A model generated the notes under the pieces. It was given only the letters and a program-made list of their open reading frames with translations. It had not been told where the DNA came from and ran no database searches. DNA of 64,000 nucleotides from Chryseobacterium camelliae. Its GTDB lineage: Bacteria; Bacteroidota; Bacteroidia; Flavobacteriales; Weeksellaceae. Numbering within the stretch: the stretch's first letter is position 1; each line of letters begins with the position of its first letter. Shown here in pieces: positions 35,515 to 45,800 of the stretch. Both the position numbers and the translations under genes were made by a program. Location: positions 4,154,001-4,218,000 of the forward strand of contig NZ_CP022986.1 of NCBI RefSeq assembly GCF_002770595.1, written 5' to 3'.

Positions 35515-35979
35515 ATGAACATACTGATGGTCTGCCTGGGAAACATATGCCGTAGCCCGCTTGCCGAAGGGATTATGAAAACCAAGCTTCCGGAAGGCTT
35601 TTCTGTAGATTCTGCAGGAACCATTTCGCAGCATGAAGGCGAGCACCCGGACAGAAGAGCTGTTAAAACAGCAGCCAATCATGGAATAGATATTTCCCGA
35701 CAGGTTTCCAGGCCGATTACTGCCCAGGATTTTCAGAATTTTGATAAGATCTACTGCATGGATATTGATGTATACGAAGATGTCATCTCCAAAGCAGCTG
35801 ATGAAGAGCAGCGCCGGAAAACAGCCCTCTTCCTCGAAGCCGCCGGCAATCATGAAAATGCGGAAGTGCCCGATCCTTATTGGGGCGATATGGAAGATTT
35901 CGAAGACGTGTATCAGCTGCTCGACAGAGGGTGCGAACAGATTGCCCGCCAGTTAAAAGCTTTTATCACGTCAGATTAA
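35515..35979 (+). CDS. Low-molecular-weight protein-tyrosine phosphatase
   Basis: A 154-residue cytoplasmic phosphatase. The P-loop CLGNICRSP holds Cys7 and Arg13 (C-x5-R) and the general acid Asp120 is in VPDPYWG. In other bacteria such enzymes act on tyrosine kinases of capsule assembly or free phosphotyrosine proteins; no kinase gene is near. A 66 bp gap with degenerate TAACTCATAACT words separates it from the RsmI-like gene, so co-transcription is possible. Confidence 0.93.
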   Translation: MNILMVCLGNICRSPLAEGIMKTKLPEGFSVDSAGTISQHEGEHPDRRAVKTAANHGIDISRQVSRPITAQDFQNFDKIYCMDIDVYEDVISKAADEEQRRKTALFLEAAGNHENAEVPDPYWGDMEDFEDVYQLLDRGCEQIARQLKAFITSD

Positions 35980-36008
35980 CATCCAGCCAGGTGTACAATT
36001 ACCTCCTG

Positions 36009-36042
36009 TTACTCATAACTCACAACTTATAACTCATAACTC
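36009..36042. repeat. Short degenerate repeat (ACTCATAACT-type)
   Basis: Units ACTCATAACT, CACAACTTAT, AACTCATAAC run in tandem between two genes. No structure is evident. Confidence 0.45.
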
Positions 36043-36044
36043 TA

Positions 36045-36743
36045 ATGCTTTTCCTTCTCCCTGCCTACCTTTCTGAAAATACTTCCATCACTCATTTTTC
36101 ACCGGTGATCAAAGATTACATCATGCAGACGGATTATTTCTTTGTTGAAAATGAAAAAACCGCAAGGAAAGTAGTAAAATTCTTTGCGCCTGAAAAGAAG
36201 CAGTCTGATCTCAAGCTTTTTCTGCTGGACAAGTACACGGAGAATGCGGACATCCGGGAAGCGCAGGCACTTATGCTGAGAGGGCAGGATTTCGGGCTGC
36301 TGTCTGAGGCAGGGCTTCCCTGTATTGCCGATCCCGGAAATCTGATGGTGAAGTGGTGCCATGAGAAGAATATCAGAGTAATCCCTATTTCAGGGCCTTC
36401 GTCTATTATCCTGGCCTTAATTTCCAGTGGGTTCAATGGCCAGGAGTTTACGTTCAATGGATATCTTCCCATTGATAAAAGCGAGAAGAAAAAACAGATC
36501 CAGCATCTGGAAAGCATGGTTCAGAAAACCGGATATTCCCAGATTTTCATGGAAACACCGTACCGCAACAATCAGCTGCTGGAAGACCTTATCAAGTTCC
36601 TGTCGCCCAATACAAAGCTCTGCATCGCTGCGAACATCAACGATCCTGAACATGAATTCATCAGGACAAAAACCATAAAAAACTGGCAAAAAGAAAAACC
36701 TGAACTGCATAAAGTCCCTACGGTATTTGTACTGGGAAGATAA
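36045..36743 (+). CDS. RsmI-like SAM-dependent methyltransferase
   Basis: A 232-residue tetrapyrrole-methylase-fold protein. Motifs are LLSEAGLPCIADPG and the SAM-binding GPSSIILALISSGFNGQEFTFNGYLP, as in RsmI, which 2'-O-methylates C1402 of 16S rRNA. The N-terminal MLFLLPAYLSE and length (232 against about 285) differ from classical RsmI, so it may be a second, shorter paralogue. Its target is unknown. Confidence 0.85.
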   Translation: MLFLLPAYLSENTSITHFSPVIKDYIMQTDYFFVENEKTARKVVKFFAPEKKQSDLKLFLLDKYTENADIREAQALMLRGQDFGLLSEAGLPCIADPGNLMVKWCHEKNIRVIPISGPSSIILALISSGFNGQEFTFNGYLPIDKSEKKKQIQHLESMVQKTGYSQIFMETPYRNNQLLEDLIKFLSPNTKLCIAANINDPEHEFIRTKTIKNWQKEKPELHKVPTVFVLGR

Positions 36744-37065
36744 TACATTTAACTCTAAGATTTATTTTCTGCCAGAATCATAAGTGTCTTTAACCATAGG
36801 AGAATCCTGAAATTAACAAGGTTGAAACAGAACAACACATGAGTTGAAAAGCAAGAGGTTTTTCAATATGCAATCGTATGACAGATTAGGTATTAATTTC
36901 TGAAAGATTCTTATATAATTATGTATTAATCAAGATACATCATACAAATCAAAAGTATTTGTATCGTCGCATGTAGCTTAGCTCCTGTCATTTTAACAGC
37001 TTGTTAACGTATGCTTTGCATCATTCTTGTTTATGCAGAGGTACAACATCAAAAAATCAAAAATT
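36744..37065. other. 322 bp intergenic stretch without recognised feature
   Basis: AT-rich DNA between the methylase and the 37066 gene. No frame, hairpin with T tract or full promoter was found. Confidence 0.4.
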
Positions 37066-37443
37066 ATGTCAGAAAAAAAATTAGCAGGAATCTGGATGGA
37101 TAAAGAAAAGGCTATTGTCGTTAAAAACCATGATGCGCAGAATGCATTTAAATTCTTCCTGTGCAATCCCGTGAAAGCTGAGATACAGCATGGGAATTCC
37201 AGTGAAAATGCCGGTAATAATGCTGAAAAGACAAACAGAGCCAAATATTTTAAAGAAGTTGAGCATCTGCTGATCAATTCCCAGGAAGTGTACATTACCG
37301 GTCCAGGTACCATTCAGGAGGAGTTCAAAAATTACCTTCATGATACGGCTCAATTCAAGAATTTAACCGTTCATCTTGATACTGCGCAGCAGATGAGTGA
37401 TGAGCAGGTTCTTGAAAAGGTGAAGGAATATTTTAATGCTTAA
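37066..37443 (+). CDS. Small cytoplasmic protein, possibly eRF1-domain-like
   Basis: A 125-residue protein. Its pattern is K(L)AGIWMDKEKAIVV.. at the start, then a charged linker, AKYFKEVEHLLINSQEVYITGPGTIQEEFKNYL and a final strand-helix (NLTVHLDTAQQMSDEQVLEKVKEYF). This layout resembles bacterial proteins with a release-factor domain-3-like fold, which are of unknown function and may bind ribosomes or RNA; this is a guess from pattern only. ATG 37066 is preferred to TTG 37027. It has its own terminator. Confidence 0.6.
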   Translation: MSEKKLAGIWMDKEKAIVVKNHDAQNAFKFFLCNPVKAEIQHGNSSENAGNNAEKTNRAKYFKEVEHLLINSQEVYITGPGTIQEEFKNYLHDTAQFKNLTVHLDTAQQMSDEQVLEKVKEYFNA

Positions 37444-37463
37444 AAATGATAATGCAATAACGG

Positions 37464-37494
37464 ATCCGGATGTCTTTTGACATCCGGATTTTTT
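37464..37494 (+). terminator. Intrinsic terminator
   Basis: A perfect 11-bp stem (ATCCGGATGTC / GACATCCGGAT) with a TTTT loop and T tract. Confidence 0.9.
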
Positions 37495-37519
37495 ATATAT
37501 TTAAAATATGAAAGGAAAA

Positions 37520-39892
37520 CTATTGCATCCTTTTCCGTTCTTCCTCACTCGCTGTTTTTCTGTTTCGGGGAGCAGATATGTTATTACCAAACCGGTATAG
37601 CAGACTAAGCGTAATGAATCTGCTTTCGCGCTGATAGAAAAAGCGGCTCTGCTGATCCCGGAAATGAATGCTCACCAAATTGTTGTTGGTATTAAAAATA
37701 TCGGTGATGGTAAATTTTAGTGTTCCGGCATTTTTCAGGACGTTCATCTTGACCCCTAAATCCACAAAGAAATTGGCACGCACCCGGTAAATACCCTGTA
37801 TTCCGGAACTGTTGTAGGTCCCATTGATTTCCGCTTTCAGTCCGGTTTTTTTATCTATCGAAAACGATTGGCTCATCGAGCCGGAGAATGAAATCATGTG
37901 ATTGTCATAACTGCCTGATAAATAATCTGATTTTTCTCGCTGGCGGTATATATCTGCTAAGATATTCACGTCCCACCAGGATGCAGGCTTTACCGGTGCC
38001 GATAAACGAATTCCCGCCATAGTGCTAAGCCCGAGGTTAGCCTGGGTGCCGTAATATCTTTTCGTATCATTATCCTGAATATTAATATTGGTGAACACAT
38101 CGCGGGTAGAGGTGTAGTATGCCGTAAGGTTATATTTCTTACTATAGGTATAGCCTGCTTCCAGACTATGGACAAATGCTGGCTGCAGAGCAGGGTTTCC
38201 TGCATAGACACTGTAAGGAGATAAGAAGCGTTTGGCGGGATTCAGCCGGTTGTATTCCGGACGTTCGATGCGATAGGCATAATTAAACTGAAACTCATGA
38301 TTTTCACAAGGTTTGTACTGAATGAATACCGTGGGAAACAGCTTGAAATAATTTTGTTCGTTCAGCAGGTTCAGGTTCTGTTCGTATCCTCTGGTACGGG
38401 TGTATTCGCCTCGCAGTCCACCCTGTAAACTCCATGACCCGAAATTACCCGATACACTAGTGTACGTGGAAGCTACCTTTTCACGGTAAGTAAAATGGTT
38501 GCGGTTGGCTTCTACTGCTTTCAGTTCAGCGCCGTCACGGTTGAAATAGTCAAAAATACTGATGCTTTCTGTACTGCTGTATTTGATTCCTGATGTTATT
38601 TCCAGTCCTTTCGCTGCTTTAAAATAATAATCTGCTTTTCCCGACATGATGCTGATTTCCTGAGAACTTGGAGTATAAATATGGAAAAAATCGGAAGTAA
38701 GGCTGCCATCGGGAAGCAAGGTAACATTATCTGTAAAAGGCCGGTTAACGTTTCGGAATGGAGCATAATCAAGATCAATATTCAGGCTGCTTTTAGCGGA
38801 ATCAAGTTTTAGGTTGTAATTAAGGTTAAAGGCATGCTGGCTTCCGAGTGTAGAAGCATAATTATCGGTATTCAGGGTAGAATCAAGCTTCATGGCAGGC
38901 GATGTGATTTCTGTAATGGCGGGGCTTTCAGAACTGCCTTTCCGGTTATTTCCTGTTATCAGGAAGCCCAGCACCTGGTTGTCAGAAACCTGGTAGTCAA
39001 CCCCCAAACGGTAATCATGGGTGTCTGAATCGTATACGGTACGGCTGAGACTGTTCCATAAAGAATTTCCGTAATTGATGAAAATATTATGGTCCTGAAT
39101 GGTTTTGCGATGGGTAAATCCGTAATTTCCATACATATTCCATTTATTTTTACGGTAAGTGAAGGTCGTATTTCCGGTATAGCCGGTATAGTTGCCCTGA
39201 TTGATTCCGCCACTCAGACTCAGGTTGAAACCTTGTTTCTTTGCTTTTTTGGTCACAATATTAACTACTGAAGCTCCTTCAGCATCAAACCTGGCTGGGG
39301 GATTGGAAAAAATCTCGACCTGGGAGACTTGGTCCGAAGGCATTCCCTGAAGGTAGGCGGCCAGATCATCTCCTGATAACTGCAGTGGCTTTCCGTCCAG
39401 GTAAATCCGGACATTTTTACGATTGGCGGTTACTGTATTGGCGGATGTGATCTGAATACCGGGCGCTTTTGTCAATGCTTCCCACGCGCTTCCGCCCGAA
39501 GCAATAATGCTGTTTTCCACATTAAAGCTGACACGGTCGATCTTTCTTTCAATAAGCGGCTTTCTTTTAGTCAGGGTTACTTCCTGTATTGTATGCTCAT
39601 TCCTGTGCATGGTAATCATCATGCTTTCTTTCGGAAGCTGTACTAACATTTCTACAGGCTGATAGTCCGGCAATGTTACGGTCAGGGTATAATTTCCGGC
39701 TTCCGGATAGCCCATACTAAAATTTCCGAGATCGGAAAAAACTGTAGCTACCTTTTTTTGATCTTTTGATAACGTAACCGTTGCGGCATCCAGCATCCGG
39801 CCGTTACCATCCTGTATAATTCCTTTTTGAAGGATTTGGGAATACATGAGTCCTGAAATAAAGATCAGGAGATATAAAATTGCATTTTTCAT
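37520..39892 (-). CDS. Outer membrane beta-barrel receptor (TonB-dependent receptor-like)
   Basis: A 790-residue protein with a signal peptide (MKNAILYLLIFISGLMYSQ), a carboxypeptidase-regulatory-like domain (about 20-95), a plug region (about 110-215, with RIYLDGKPLQLSGDD and IEIFSNPPARFDAEGASVVNIVTKK) and a long barrel. It belongs to the outer-membrane-beta-barrel family related to TonB-dependent receptors, though no classical TonB box is clear. It is divergent from a histidine kinase/response regulator pair. The ATG is four bases after a TAGGTTTG box, so the mRNA may be leaderless. The phased TTAA array starts 12 bp upstream of that box. Confidence 0.85.
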   Translation of the reverse strand: MKNAILYLLIFISGLMYSQILQKGIIQDGNGRMLDAATVTLSKDQKKVATVFSDLGNFSMGYPEAGNYTLTVTLPDYQPVEMLVQLPKESMMITMHRNEHTIQEVTLTKRKPLIERKIDRVSFNVENSIIASGGSAWEALTKAPGIQITSANTVTANRKNVRIYLDGKPLQLSGDDLAAYLQGMPSDQVSQVEIFSNPPARFDAEGASVVNIVTKKAKKQGFNLSLSGGINQGNYTGYTGNTTFTYRKNKWNMYGNYGFTHRKTIQDHNIFINYGNSLWNSLSRTVYDSDTHDYRLGVDYQVSDNQVLGFLITGNNRKGSSESPAITEITSPAMKLDSTLNTDNYASTLGSQHAFNLNYNLKLDSAKSSLNIDLDYAPFRNVNRPFTDNVTLLPDGSLTSDFFHIYTPSSQEISIMSGKADYYFKAAKGLEITSGIKYSSTESISIFDYFNRDGAELKAVEANRNHFTYREKVASTYTSVSGNFGSWSLQGGLRGEYTRTRGYEQNLNLLNEQNYFKLFPTVFIQYKPCENHEFQFNYAYRIERPEYNRLNPAKRFLSPYSVYAGNPALQPAFVHSLEAGYTYSKKYNLTAYYTSTRDVFTNINIQDNDTKRYYGTQANLGLSTMAGIRLSAPVKPASWWDVNILADIYRQREKSDYLSGSYDNHMISFSGSMSQSFSIDKKTGLKAEINGTYNSSGIQGIYRVRANFFVDLGVKMNVLKNAGTLKFTITDIFNTNNNLVSIHFRDQQSRFFYQRESRFITLSLLYRFGNNISAPRNRKTASEEERKRMQ

Positions 39893-39896
39893 AAGG

Positions 39897-39904
39897 CAAA
39901 CCTA
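39897..39904 (-). promoter_or_regulatory. -7 element (TAGGTTTG) of the receptor gene
   Basis: An exact TAnnTTTG match on the minus strand; the ATG (39892) follows after four bases. No TTTG -33 motif is present; the (G/A)TTAA array occupies that place. Confidence 0.6.
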
Positions 39905-39916
39905 CGTCAGTCTTAT

Positions 39917-39971
39917 GTTAAGGCCTGTTAAGCAGAGTTAAACAGCATTAACCAAGGTTAATTAAGGTTAA
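39917..39971. promoter_or_regulatory. Six (G/A)TTAA direct repeats at exact 10-bp spacing
   Basis: GTTAA or ATTAA begins at 39917, 39927, 39937, 39947, 39957 and 39967. Spacers are not conserved. Ten-bp phasing puts all units on one face of the helix, as for tandem sites of OmpR-family winged-helix regulators (for example Pho boxes or PmrA sites). The gene for such a regulator begins at 41476 and its kinase at 40023, right of the array. The array lies about -25 to -80 from the inferred receptor start. Confidence 0.8.
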
Positions 39972-40022
39972 ATCTTTACCGGCAGGTTGTTCAGTCTGGG
40001 TAATTATCATCAAATTAGCGGG

Positions 40023-41486
40023 ATGAAATGGCTCTCCAACCAATATGCTTATCCGCTTGTTATTTTCGCTATGATCGCTAGTATCGGTCTGCAGACTGCC
40101 TGGCTGATCCAGCTGTTTAATGCCCAGCAGGTGCAGGTGAAAAGAGACCTGGACCAGGCCGTGGCGGATGCCGCCCGCATGAGTGAATACCTCAGTGTAG
40201 CTCCGGGGCATGAAAATAACGAGAATTTTCGGAATTTTTTCCTCTCTCCGGAATGGCTACAGCTGAAACAAGCCTATTCCAGTATGCGGAACGTGGGAGT
40301 CAGCAGCCGGTTTGAGACAGAATTAAAAAACGACAGTACGCTGATTAATATAGAGTTAAAGATTGCCAATAAGAAATCCGGTTCGAGAAAAAGAAAGGTG
40401 ATTTCTGTTTTTGATGATGGCGAAACCCTTCAGTCTGTGATGGCGGCAGATAAAAAAGACCTGAAGCGGATGGACAGTCTGGTAGAAGTCGAATGCAGAA
40501 AGCAGAATATCAATGAAGATAGATTTTTCATCCTGTACAATTATAAGACCGGTCAGCCAGAATCTGAAAAAGACTGGAACAGAGCGAAGAATGCTGATTA
40601 TCAAAGCAGGCATTTCGGGTATAACCTTAATTTTTTTATCCATACTTATCAGCTGGTAGTTCCTTCTATCACTAAAACAGTTGTTTACCGGATGCGGTAT
40701 TACCTGATTTCTTCATTGCTGATGATCCTTCTCACCGGCCTTGTTTTCCGGTTTCTATTTAAAGTAATCCGCAGCCAGCGTTTGTATACTCAGGCGCGGC
40801 TTGCCTTTACCGGAAATATGACACACGAGCTGAAAACACCGGTTGCCGTCATTGAAGCTGCATTGGATTCCATTACGCGTTACCAGTTGACTAATGATCC
40901 GGGCCGCATGGAAAATTACCTGGCCATCAGTAAAAATGAAATTAACCGCCTGAACCTGATGATTGATAAAGTGCTGAGCCTGGAGCAGCTGGATAACGGC
41001 GAAATCAACCTTCGGCCTGAACTTTACGATGTGCAGCAGGGATTGGAAAATGTGGTGTCTTCGATGAGATTACGCAACAGAAGCGGCTCGGTACATATCG
41101 ACTACATCCCGTCTGAAGAACCGTGTTTTGTGGATGGGGATCCCGTACATCTTACGAATGTCTTTTATAATCTGATGGATAATGCCATTAAATACAGTGG
41201 ATCTGAAGTACTCATTCAGGTATTGTGCACATCTGTGGATGACCAGATCGTGGTAAAAGTTCAGGATAACGGTCCCGGGATTGCCAAGAGTTACCATGAG
41301 CGTATTTTCGAACGGTTTTTCCGGATTCCCGAACATAATGATATCCACACTGTAAAAGGAACCGGCCTCGGTCTGCATTATGTAAAAGAGATCATTGCTA
41401 TGCATGGAGGCAGCATTGAAGTTTTAGACCGGCCTGAAGGAGGAGCCGCTTTCATTATCCATTTACCCGCCTATCATGAAATATAA
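40023..41486 (+). CDS. Sensor histidine kinase
   Basis: A 487-residue kinase. Two transmembrane segments (about 11-31 and 226-247) flank a periplasmic domain of about 190 residues with no known sensor fold. The HisKA box is MTHELKTPV (His268), then the N box NLMDNAIKYS, G1 DNGPGI and G2 KGTGLGLHYV. ATG 40023 is preferred because it lies just before TM1. The 3' end overlaps the response regulator by 11 bp. Confidence 0.93.
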   Translation: MKWLSNQYAYPLVIFAMIASIGLQTAWLIQLFNAQQVQVKRDLDQAVADAARMSEYLSVAPGHENNENFRNFFLSPEWLQLKQAYSSMRNVGVSSRFETELKNDSTLINIELKIANKKSGSRKRKVISVFDDGETLQSVMAADKKDLKRMDSLVEVECRKQNINEDRFFILYNYKTGQPESEKDWNRAKNADYQSRHFGYNLNFFIHTYQLVVPSITKTVVYRMRYYLISSLLMILLTGLVFRFLFKVIRSQRLYTQARLAFTGNMTHELKTPVAVIEAALDSITRYQLTNDPGRMENYLAISKNEINRLNLMIDKVLSLEQLDNGEINLRPELYDVQQGLENVVSSMRLRNRSGSVHIDYIPSEEPCFVDGDPVHLTNVFYNLMDNAIKYSGSEVLIQVLCTSVDDQIVVKVQDNGPGIAKSYHERIFERFFRIPEHNDIHTVKGTGLGLHYVKEIIAMHGGSIEVLDRPEGGAAFIIHLPAYHEI

Positions 41487-42165
41487 AGTACTGTACGCCG
41501 AGGATGAAGCTACCCTGGCAGAGATTATCGGTGACGGCCTCAAAAGCAGCGGCTATGAGGTAGCACTCGCAACGGACGGACAAAAAGCTCTGGAGCTTTT
41601 CCGGTCCGTAATACCTGATATCTGCGTTCTCGATATCATGATGCCATTAAAGGATGGATACACTTTAGCAGAAGATATCCGCAAAATGGACAATAATGTC
41701 CCTATAATTTTTCTCAGTGCCAAATCTTTGGGCGATGATGTGGTGAAAGGATTCAGGAGCGGGGGAAACGATTACCTTAAAAAACCTTTTACGATGGGTG
41801 AGTTGCTGGTACGCATGGATGCTTTGCTCACCAGGTTCGGGAGTGCTCCGCCGCAGCATACTCCGTCTTCCAACCGGAAAACATTTGGCGGCTGTGAACT
41901 GAATACCGTTAGTCAGGAACTGAATACGCCAAAAGCAAGCTATAAAATTTCCTATAAAGAAACTGCTATTCTTGAAATGCTTTTAGAAAACAGGAATGAT
42001 TTGCTGTCCCGACAGACGGCACTGCTTAAAATCTGGGGTGATGATAGTTATTACAACACCAGAAGTATGGATGTCTTTATGTCGCACCTGCGGAAAATGC
42101 TCAGAGATGATCCGGAAGTAGAACTGATGAGCATTAGGGGAATAGGATATAAACTGATTTGCTGA
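41476..42165 (+). CDS. OmpR-family response regulator
   Basis: A 229-residue two-domain regulator. The receiver has the acidic pair in YAEDEATL, the phospho-acceptor Asp53 in VLDIMMPLKDG, the Thr/Ser in FLSAKS and the Lys in YLKKPF. The C-terminal winged helix shows the trans-reg-C pattern (SRQTALLKIWGDDSYYNTRSMDVFMSHLRKML .. IRGIGYKL). Its start lies within the kinase gene. The likely targets are the (G/A)TTAA array and the divergent receptor gene. Confidence 0.95.
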   Translation: MKYKVLYAEDEATLAEIIGDGLKSSGYEVALATDGQKALELFRSVIPDICVLDIMMPLKDGYTLAEDIRKMDNNVPIIFLSAKSLGDDVVKGFRSGGNDYLKKPFTMGELLVRMDALLTRFGSAPPQHTPSSNRKTFGGCELNTVSQELNTPKASYKISYKETAILEMLLENRNDLLSRQTALLKIWGDDSYYNTRSMDVFMSHLRKMLRDDPEVELMSIRGIGYKLIC

Positions 42166-42387
42166 TATGAATTACCCACATCGCTGCTGGATTTTCTAAA
42201 ATTCCGATTTTATAGTACACAACCAGCATTCTGATGCCGTTTCTGATAAAATTTCAGTCATCTCATCATATCCATGATAAAAAAGAAGAGTGATTTACCG
42301 TTCAAATACATGCTAAAAGCCGCCATTTACCAAACACCGAATACAGGTTTTAGTAAATTTTGATACATTAGTTATAATATTTTAGAT

Positions 42388-42822
42388 ATGGAAATAAGCG
42401 TAACAGTAAAGCAGCTAGGGAGAAAGCACCCGCTTCTCCATGAAGAAAAAATGTCCATTTCCACTGAAGAAACACAGCTCTCGGTAGAAGAACTGATCCG
42501 CCTCATTGTCCTGCAGCAGGTAGAATCATTTAATACCCAATCTTTCGAACAGGAAGATGCTGATTATACCAAAGCTCCGCGGGAAGACTATTTAAACATT
42601 CTTACGGATACAGGGAAAGCAGGATTCGGAAGCATATATAACGAAAGGCGTGCTGATCCTGAAAAAGCCCGGGAAAATGCAATTCAGGCCTTTGAAGACG
42701 GTATGTATGCCATTTTTTACGGTGATGAAGAACTGCAGGATTTGAAACAGGAGATTGATCTGAGCCAGGGCCGTACCTTCGTTTTCATCCGGCTTACGTT
42801 TCTGGCAGGAAGCTACTGGTAA
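42388..42822 (+). CDS. Small partner protein upstream of DUF4132 gene
   Basis: A 144-residue cytoplasmic protein of unknown function. It starts with a beta-like segment (MEISVTVKQLGRKHPLL) and has an EELIRLIVLQQVESF helix and an acidic end with RADPEKARENAIQAFEDGMYAIFYGDEEL. Its last strand (GRTFVFIRLTFLAGSYW) is hydrophobic. It lies 23 bp before the DUF4132 gene, and the pair is probably one operon; a structural or regulatory link is inferred from that. Confidence 0.75.
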   Translation: MEISVTVKQLGRKHPLLHEEKMSISTEETQLSVEELIRLIVLQQVESFNTQSFEQEDADYTKAPREDYLNILTDTGKAGFGSIYNERRADPEKARENAIQAFEDGMYAIFYGDEELQDLKQEIDLSQGRTFVFIRLTFLAGSYW

Positions 42823-42845
42823 ACATTACATTAACAATCACATAT

Positions 42846-45800
42846 ATGGAAATTACAGAAAAATTAGCCTCTAAAAAAATTGCAAATTACCATGCCAATT
42901 TACGGAAGAGTTTAAAAGAGCAGACTGAAAAAGGGTTGTTATCCAAGATTTTCTCACCGCCTCAATTGAAGCAGGAAGTCGCCGAATTAGGGCTTCTGCT
43001 GGCTGGTAAAGAAGAGTATTATCAGGAATTGGAGCTCGGCAGCAAAAAGTCTGAAAATCTTAAAAAATACATCAGGCCCGATATCTGGGAAGATAAAGAG
43101 TACTACAAACTGCTGGTTTACTTATTTGGTTCCCAGGCACCGCTGGTGAAATATGCTTGGGACAGGATGCCGTATAAAATGTACCAGACCGGTTATTACC
43201 GAAGGTCTTTCCGTGCTCCGGAAAATGAACGCTACACATTTCTTAACCAGGTTAATTTAGTCAGGGGATTACTCCAGTTTCCCTGCATCTACTCATATAA
43301 CAACGGGTATGAATATTATGGACTGTCCTTGGAAGAACAGATCATTTACGACCATGCCATATCCAATAATGTCCATCAGTTTTACATCTGGTCGGCAGCG
43401 ATAGACAGCGGAAATACGGAGATCTACCAGCTGATCGAGGATATTGTTTTCAACAAGCATCCGGAAGGTAAAATCACCCAGAAAATAATCAAAGCTCTGC
43501 TGAACAGTGAACAGCAGCATTGCTGGGAACTGGTGGAGAAGCTTTTGCTGGCAGCCCAACGGCAGGAAGGACTGCGGCAAACTGTACTGGAGGCCCTTGA
43601 CGAGACAAGTATAGGTGCCCTGCAGTATATGATACGCGTTATGGTGGAACATAAACTGTCCCGATTTTCATCTGTGGTCCGTGCCGTAGACACCTGGACC
43701 GGCTTAGGATGGGAGGCGGAAAAAGAAACGGTGGTACGGAATATCCTGTCACTGGCTGATCAGTATTTTACTCATCCCGAACAGATCCCGGAAGCTGTAG
43801 AAAGCAAAAATAATAATGAAGCTTATATGGCGCTCTGGGCACAGGGAGTGTGGGGTGTTGACAGGACCGTTCCGTATCTTCATCAGCTGCTTGATCATGG
43901 AAGCACGGACAAGAAATGCCTGGCTATAAAATTTGCCGTGGAAACCCAGGATCCTTATATACAGATGCCATTATATTATAAAGCAGTCCTGGAAGGAGAT
44001 ATTCAGGTGCTTGCATTTTCCGGGCAGCCTATGTCTGCTCTGCTGAAAGCCAATGCAGCATCAGGGTTTTATATAGGAAATACCGATTACCCGGATTTCT
44101 TCGAAAAACTCCACGAGCTGACCCAAAAAATCAACGTTAAAGAAAAGAAATTTGAAGGCAGGGTCTTTTCCTGGCTGAATGCTGCTTTCAAAAAGAGCCA
44201 TCTCTTTGCCTCTATGTTCTACCTGGTAGGAGACGATCTCAGTAAGCTTGACCTCGTGCTTTCGTACTTTGAGGAATTCGAGCTGTCTCTGAGGGAGGAA
44301 CTTGCCAGAAGCCTGCTAGGTGATTTTTACTGCTATTCTTATTCTTATAATTTCGGAAAGCAGGACAAAAAAATCACTCCTTTTCAGAAAGAGTTTGCAT
44401 TCAGAATTATCAAAGACCGGGGCGAATCTATGGTGGCTTCAGGAATCAATGTATTGCAGCAGGAGGCTCTAGCGGCTGAAGAGGTGATGAAACTATCAGA
44501 TCTGTTCAAAAGAAAAGGTGGTGCTCTGAGGAAAAAACTTATTGAGCTTGTATTGAAACAGGAAGATGACCATATTGATCCGCTGATCGACCACCTGATA
44601 ACCGGTGATATTGAACAGCGAACCGCTGCCCTTGATATCATGCTTCAGCTGCAGAAAGAAAAGAGGATGCAGGCGCAGATAGCCCGATGGATGGAAGGAT
44701 ATGCTGAAAAATTAAAAGTGTCCCAGAGGGAGCAGATGCTTCTGGATCAGATCCATCCGTCAGGAAACAAGGAGACTGTGTCAGCTGCCAACGGATACGG
44801 ATTCTATGACCCGTCCGTAAAAACCCCTTATGAACTGCCAAAACCCACACCGGGTTCCTTATATATCCAAGCGACCCAAAAAGACCGGTATGGTTTCACG
44901 AAGCCCTTGGACTATATCCGGAAGGAACTCACGAGTCTTAATGACCTGTTTCTTCAGAATACAGATTATGAATATGAAATCCATGTATGGGATGGATCGG
45001 TAGAAAAGCAGCTGATGGGAAATGATTTCCGCCAGATAAAAAGCAATACCGAGGGATTTACCAATGAAGAACTGGCTCAGAACTATCCGCTGCATGAGCT
45101 TTGGGAACAGTGGTACAAAGATTCGGGACTACAGCCGCGCGACCTCTTTCTGCTGACCTTTGCAGAGCATTGTGACCGTGCGGTTTTCAGGGAATTTCTT
45201 GAAAAGTACGTATTCTTCCACCGGGATTTCCTTCCTAACCCGATGAAGGACGGCTATTACTGGAATAATCCTGTAAAAAAAATTATGGTCTCCCTTCAGC
45301 ACAAATTTGTTTTTGAAGAACAGACGGATTTCCTTATTGACGCGTGCAGTACGATGTTTGCCCATTTACCGGACAATGTCATCAGCTACAAAGCAAAAAA
45401 GAACGAATACTATCAGAACTACGGTACCGGATGGCAGCATACGGGATATTTCAGGATTTTTTTACAGTCGGTTCCGTTGTATACGCTTACGGATGAGCAG
45501 GTCATCAAAGTGTGGAATTTATACCGCTGGATGCAGTTTACCGGACTGGAAGAAAATATCCCGCTCACGGTACCGCCATTCTATCTTTTCTGCAGGGCTT
45601 ACGAACTGAAGGCCATCACAGAAGATGAATTGTATGAAGGTATTTTCACAGAAGAATCAGCCATAAAGGAACTGACTACAACGCGGTTCCACCATCGCAG
45701 TATGCAGTATCTGGAAAGGTTTCCTTTTTTAGAGCCTATGATACAAGAAATCCGAAATAAATTCCTGGATATCGAACTGGTCCGCGGGGATGCCGGAACA

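Noticed and set aside
36045-36743. Assignment of the RsmI-like protein as cobalamin biosynthesis methylase
   Set aside because: The GPSSIILALISSGFNGQ motif and lack of cob genes nearby favour the RsmI-like branch.
39917-39971. TTAA array as a CRISPR or simple microsatellite
   Set aside because: Only 5 of 10 bases recur and the spacers are 5 bp; position in a divergent promoter next to a regulator gene fits an operator.
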